This document shows positions 5,106-6,788 of a DNA stretch of 6,788 bases, in pieces; the stretch's first letter is position 1; each line of letters begins with the position of its first letter. The notes under the pieces were generated by a model. The model saw only the letters and a program-made list of their open reading frames with translations, ran no database searches and had not been told where the DNA came from. Source of the DNA: Fidelibacterota bacterium. Lineage in GTDB: Bacteria; Fidelibacterota; Marinisomatia; Marinisomatales; TCS55. Position numbers and translations under genes: made by a program. Where the stretch lies: NCBI GenBank assembly GCA_002713455.1, contig PASX01000007.1:19011-25798 (forward strand). The letters run 5' to 3'.

Positions 5106-6788
5106 TTATGATTTATCTATATAAAATTGATTCTTTTGAGGACCAAGTGGACGATTCAACCATAAAGGTCGTCTTAAACTATCAGGATGAGTTTCTCTCT
5201 CTTTTGCCCAGTTATTCCACTTTTTAAAATGTTCAAATGATTTATTTGTGTCAACAAAAATATCGCCATACTTCTCATCAGGTTTAGGTTTAGATATGCT
5301 GACTTTTTGGAGCCAACAATGCGCTCCAGATATTGGGTCGGGATTTGTTGCATGCGTTATATTTTGATGAACTCCACCATCTCTCCACCATATGCGATTG
5401 GTGTCAGGGTCATTTGTTTCCCAAGGCTGTACACCATTAACCGTTTCCATCTTCCATTTTCCTTCCCCTAGTTTCTTTATATCAACGGTATTAGTTAAAA
5501 ATCGATTCCCTTCGTCTTGCATTCTGCGCCATCTACCAATGTGATGTGAACAAGCAACTATACCAGGTTTAATTGCTTCAGTGACCCAAACTTTATCAAC
5601 AAACCAACCAATTTCTGTTTCAATCTTTAATAGATCGCCATTCTCAACACCAAGTTTATAAGCGTCTTTAGTGTGAATCCAAATTGGATTACGGTGAGCT
5701 ATTTCGGTTAACCATTTAGAGTTTGCTGATCTGGAATGGATATGAGTAGGTAGTCTAAAATTTGGGAGTAAAATACATTCATTTTTTTCACTATCTAGCT
5801 CATCAGGATGAACATGACTTTTTATTCGATAACCTGGAGTTGCATGCTCAGGGTATCCAAAATCAATCATCGTTTGTGAGAAAATCTCTTGGCGTTTTGA
5901 TGGAGTTGGAAAACCAGAAAGGTTTTTTCCATCAACTTGAACTCCTACAATCTCATCATTATTGGTAATTTGACCATTCGGCAATATAGATAGATCTGAA
6001 TCATTTAATTCTTTTTCATTATTACGATAAATATTATCATCAACTAAAAATGCCCCATATTTTCTCATATAATCTAATGGAGATATTTTCTCTTTAGCTG
6101 CAGTCTCTTTAAGACCTTCAGTGTTTTCAAAAATATACTGGTAATATTCATCAATATTAATTTTTTTACCTTTACGATAGGGACTCATAAAATGTTTTCG
6201 AATTCCTAGATCACCATCCTTATCTATTCGCCATGATAATTCAATCCAAAATTCATCTTCCTCCCAAACTTCACCTGGATTGACTTCGTAAGTAAATTCT
6301 ACTTCCTTACCGTCACGCCTAGCTTTCTCACGAAGAACAGGCTGACGAAATGCAATCCATACACCAGCTTGAGTTTCATATGAATTTATATCATGACGCT
6401 CAGAAGCATGCCCCATTGGTAGAACATAATCAGCAAAAAATGCAGTTTCGTTCCAAGTTGGTGTTAATGCAATATGGCAACCTACTTTTTCTGCATCACT
6501 TAACATCTCAATCCAACTAAAGCCATCAGGATAGGTCCATACTGGATTAAATACTCTGGTGAAATAAACATCTAAAGTTCCTCTTCCGTCTTTAATCAAA
6601 TGAGGTAAAATTTGACTCATTTCATAATGAGCCAATGTGTACTCCTTTGGCCAATTTAATTCATTCCATGCATCTGGGCCGGGTGGAGAATCAAAAAATG
6701 AAGGGTGAAATTTATTCCATGCGCTAGGCGATGTTCCACCTTCAGTACCCACTGAACCAGTTAGTACATTCAATAAATGAAGTGTCCT
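5106..6788 (-). CDS. Molybdopterin oxidoreductase catalytic subunit, DMSO reductase superfamily, C-terminal part
   Basis: The frame is open to the right edge, so the N terminus (Fe-S and first cofactor domains) is outside the window; about 560 residues remain. An in-frame TTG at 6773 is not a credible start because it falls inside a conserved cofactor-binding stretch. Counting from that codon: LTGSVGTEGG (4-13) is a cofactor-binding loop; NPVWTYPDGFSWIEML (76-91) and ETAFFADYVLPMGHASERHD (109-128) are typical of the superfamily core; the molybdopterin dinucleotide-binding domain runs from about 333 with LPTHIHSRSANSKWL (341-355), LGVENGDLLKIET (374-386) and IVACSHHIGRW (405-415). A family-specific tail of about 135 residues contains DPISGAHCWLQKV (479-491). 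The substrate is not readable: polysulfide/thiosulfate, arsenic, selenium, formate or other oxyanion enzymes are all possible. No electron-transfer subunit gene follows; Moco genes follow directly, which suggests they serve it. Confidence 0.92.
   Translation of the reverse strand, partial: RTLHLLNVLTGSVGTEGGTSPSAWNKFHPSFFDSPPGPDAWNELNWPKEYTLAHYEMSQILPHLIKDGRGTLDVYFTRVFNPVWTYPDGFSWIEMLSDAEKVGCHIALTPTWNETAFFADYVLPMGHASERHDINSYETQAGVWIAFRQPVLREKARRDGKEVEFTYEVNPGEVWEEDEFWIELSWRIDKDGDLGIRKHFMSPYRKGKKINIDEYYQYIFENTEGLKETAAKEKISPLDYMRKYGAFLVDDNIYRNNEKELNDSDLSILPNGQITNNDEIVGVQVDGKNLSGFPTPSKRQEIFSQTMIDFGYPEHATPGYRIKSHVHPDELDSEKNECILLPNFRLPTHIHSRSANSKWLTEIAHRNPIWIHTKDAYKLGVENGDLLKIETEIGWFVDKVWVTEAIKPGIVACSHHIGRWRRMQDEGNRFLTNTVDIKKLGEGKWKMETVNGVQPWETNDPDTNRIWWRDGGVHQNITHATNPDPISGAHCWLQKVSISKPKPDEKYGDIFVDTNKSFEHFKKWNNWAKERETHPDSLRRPLWLNRPLGPQKNQFYIDKS

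Noticed and set aside
5100..5128. TATATT (5105-5100) as a -10 box for a moaA promoter
   Set aside because: The -10 match is good, but at the expected distance the -35 is A/T-rich without a TTGACA-like sequence. In such AT-rich DNA this hexamer is expected by chance.
5762..5968. Plus-strand open frame rich in His and Gln opposite the molybdoenzyme gene
   Set aside because: Short, antisense to a well-supported coding region, and without recognisable motifs.

Overview
The window is AT-rich and densely packed. Every supported gene lies on the minus strand, so transcription runs from high to low coordinates. It carries the C-terminal part of a large molybdopterin oxidoreductase (6788 to 5106), a 125-base structured gap, and then a tightly overlapping molybdenum cofactor (Moco) biosynthesis operon: moaA, a moaC-moaB fusion, a TauE/SafE-type membrane transporter, moeA, a rhodanese-moeB fusion, and the first 25 codons of moaD, which is cut by the left edge. 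Junctions within the operon are 4-base overlaps (ATGA or TTGA) or a single base, so the genes are almost certainly co-transcribed and probably translationally coupled.

The genes form one pathway. MoaA and the MoaC domain turn GTP into cyclic pyranopterin monophosphate. MoeB adenylates the C terminus of MoaD, and MoaD then carries sulfur into molybdopterin (MoaE is not visible and could lie just beyond the left edge). The MoaB/MogA-like domain adenylates molybdopterin, and MoeA inserts molybdate. The likely client is the molybdoenzyme encoded immediately upstream. The rhodanese domain on MoeB could supply the sulfur, and the TauE/SafE protein could move a sulfur oxyanion such as sulfite. Both of these last links are inferences.

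The non-coding interest is concentrated between 4981 and 5105. The RNA there folds by eye into a closed multi-stem structure with a GAAA-capped helix. Its 3' side can instead form a small hairpin that covers the moaA Shine-Dalgarno sequence. Shape and position suit a Moco riboswitch, although family membership could not be tested here. Just inside moaA, three consecutive perfect inverted repeats, two of them GC-rich, sit in an N-terminal extension ahead of the radical-SAM core.

Organism: a low-GC bacterium using SD-type translation and TTG/ATG starts. The compact overlapping operon, the MoaCB fusion and the molybdoenzyme would suit an uncultured marine lineage, for example Marinimicrobia or a Bacteroidota-like group, but the sequence alone does not settle this.
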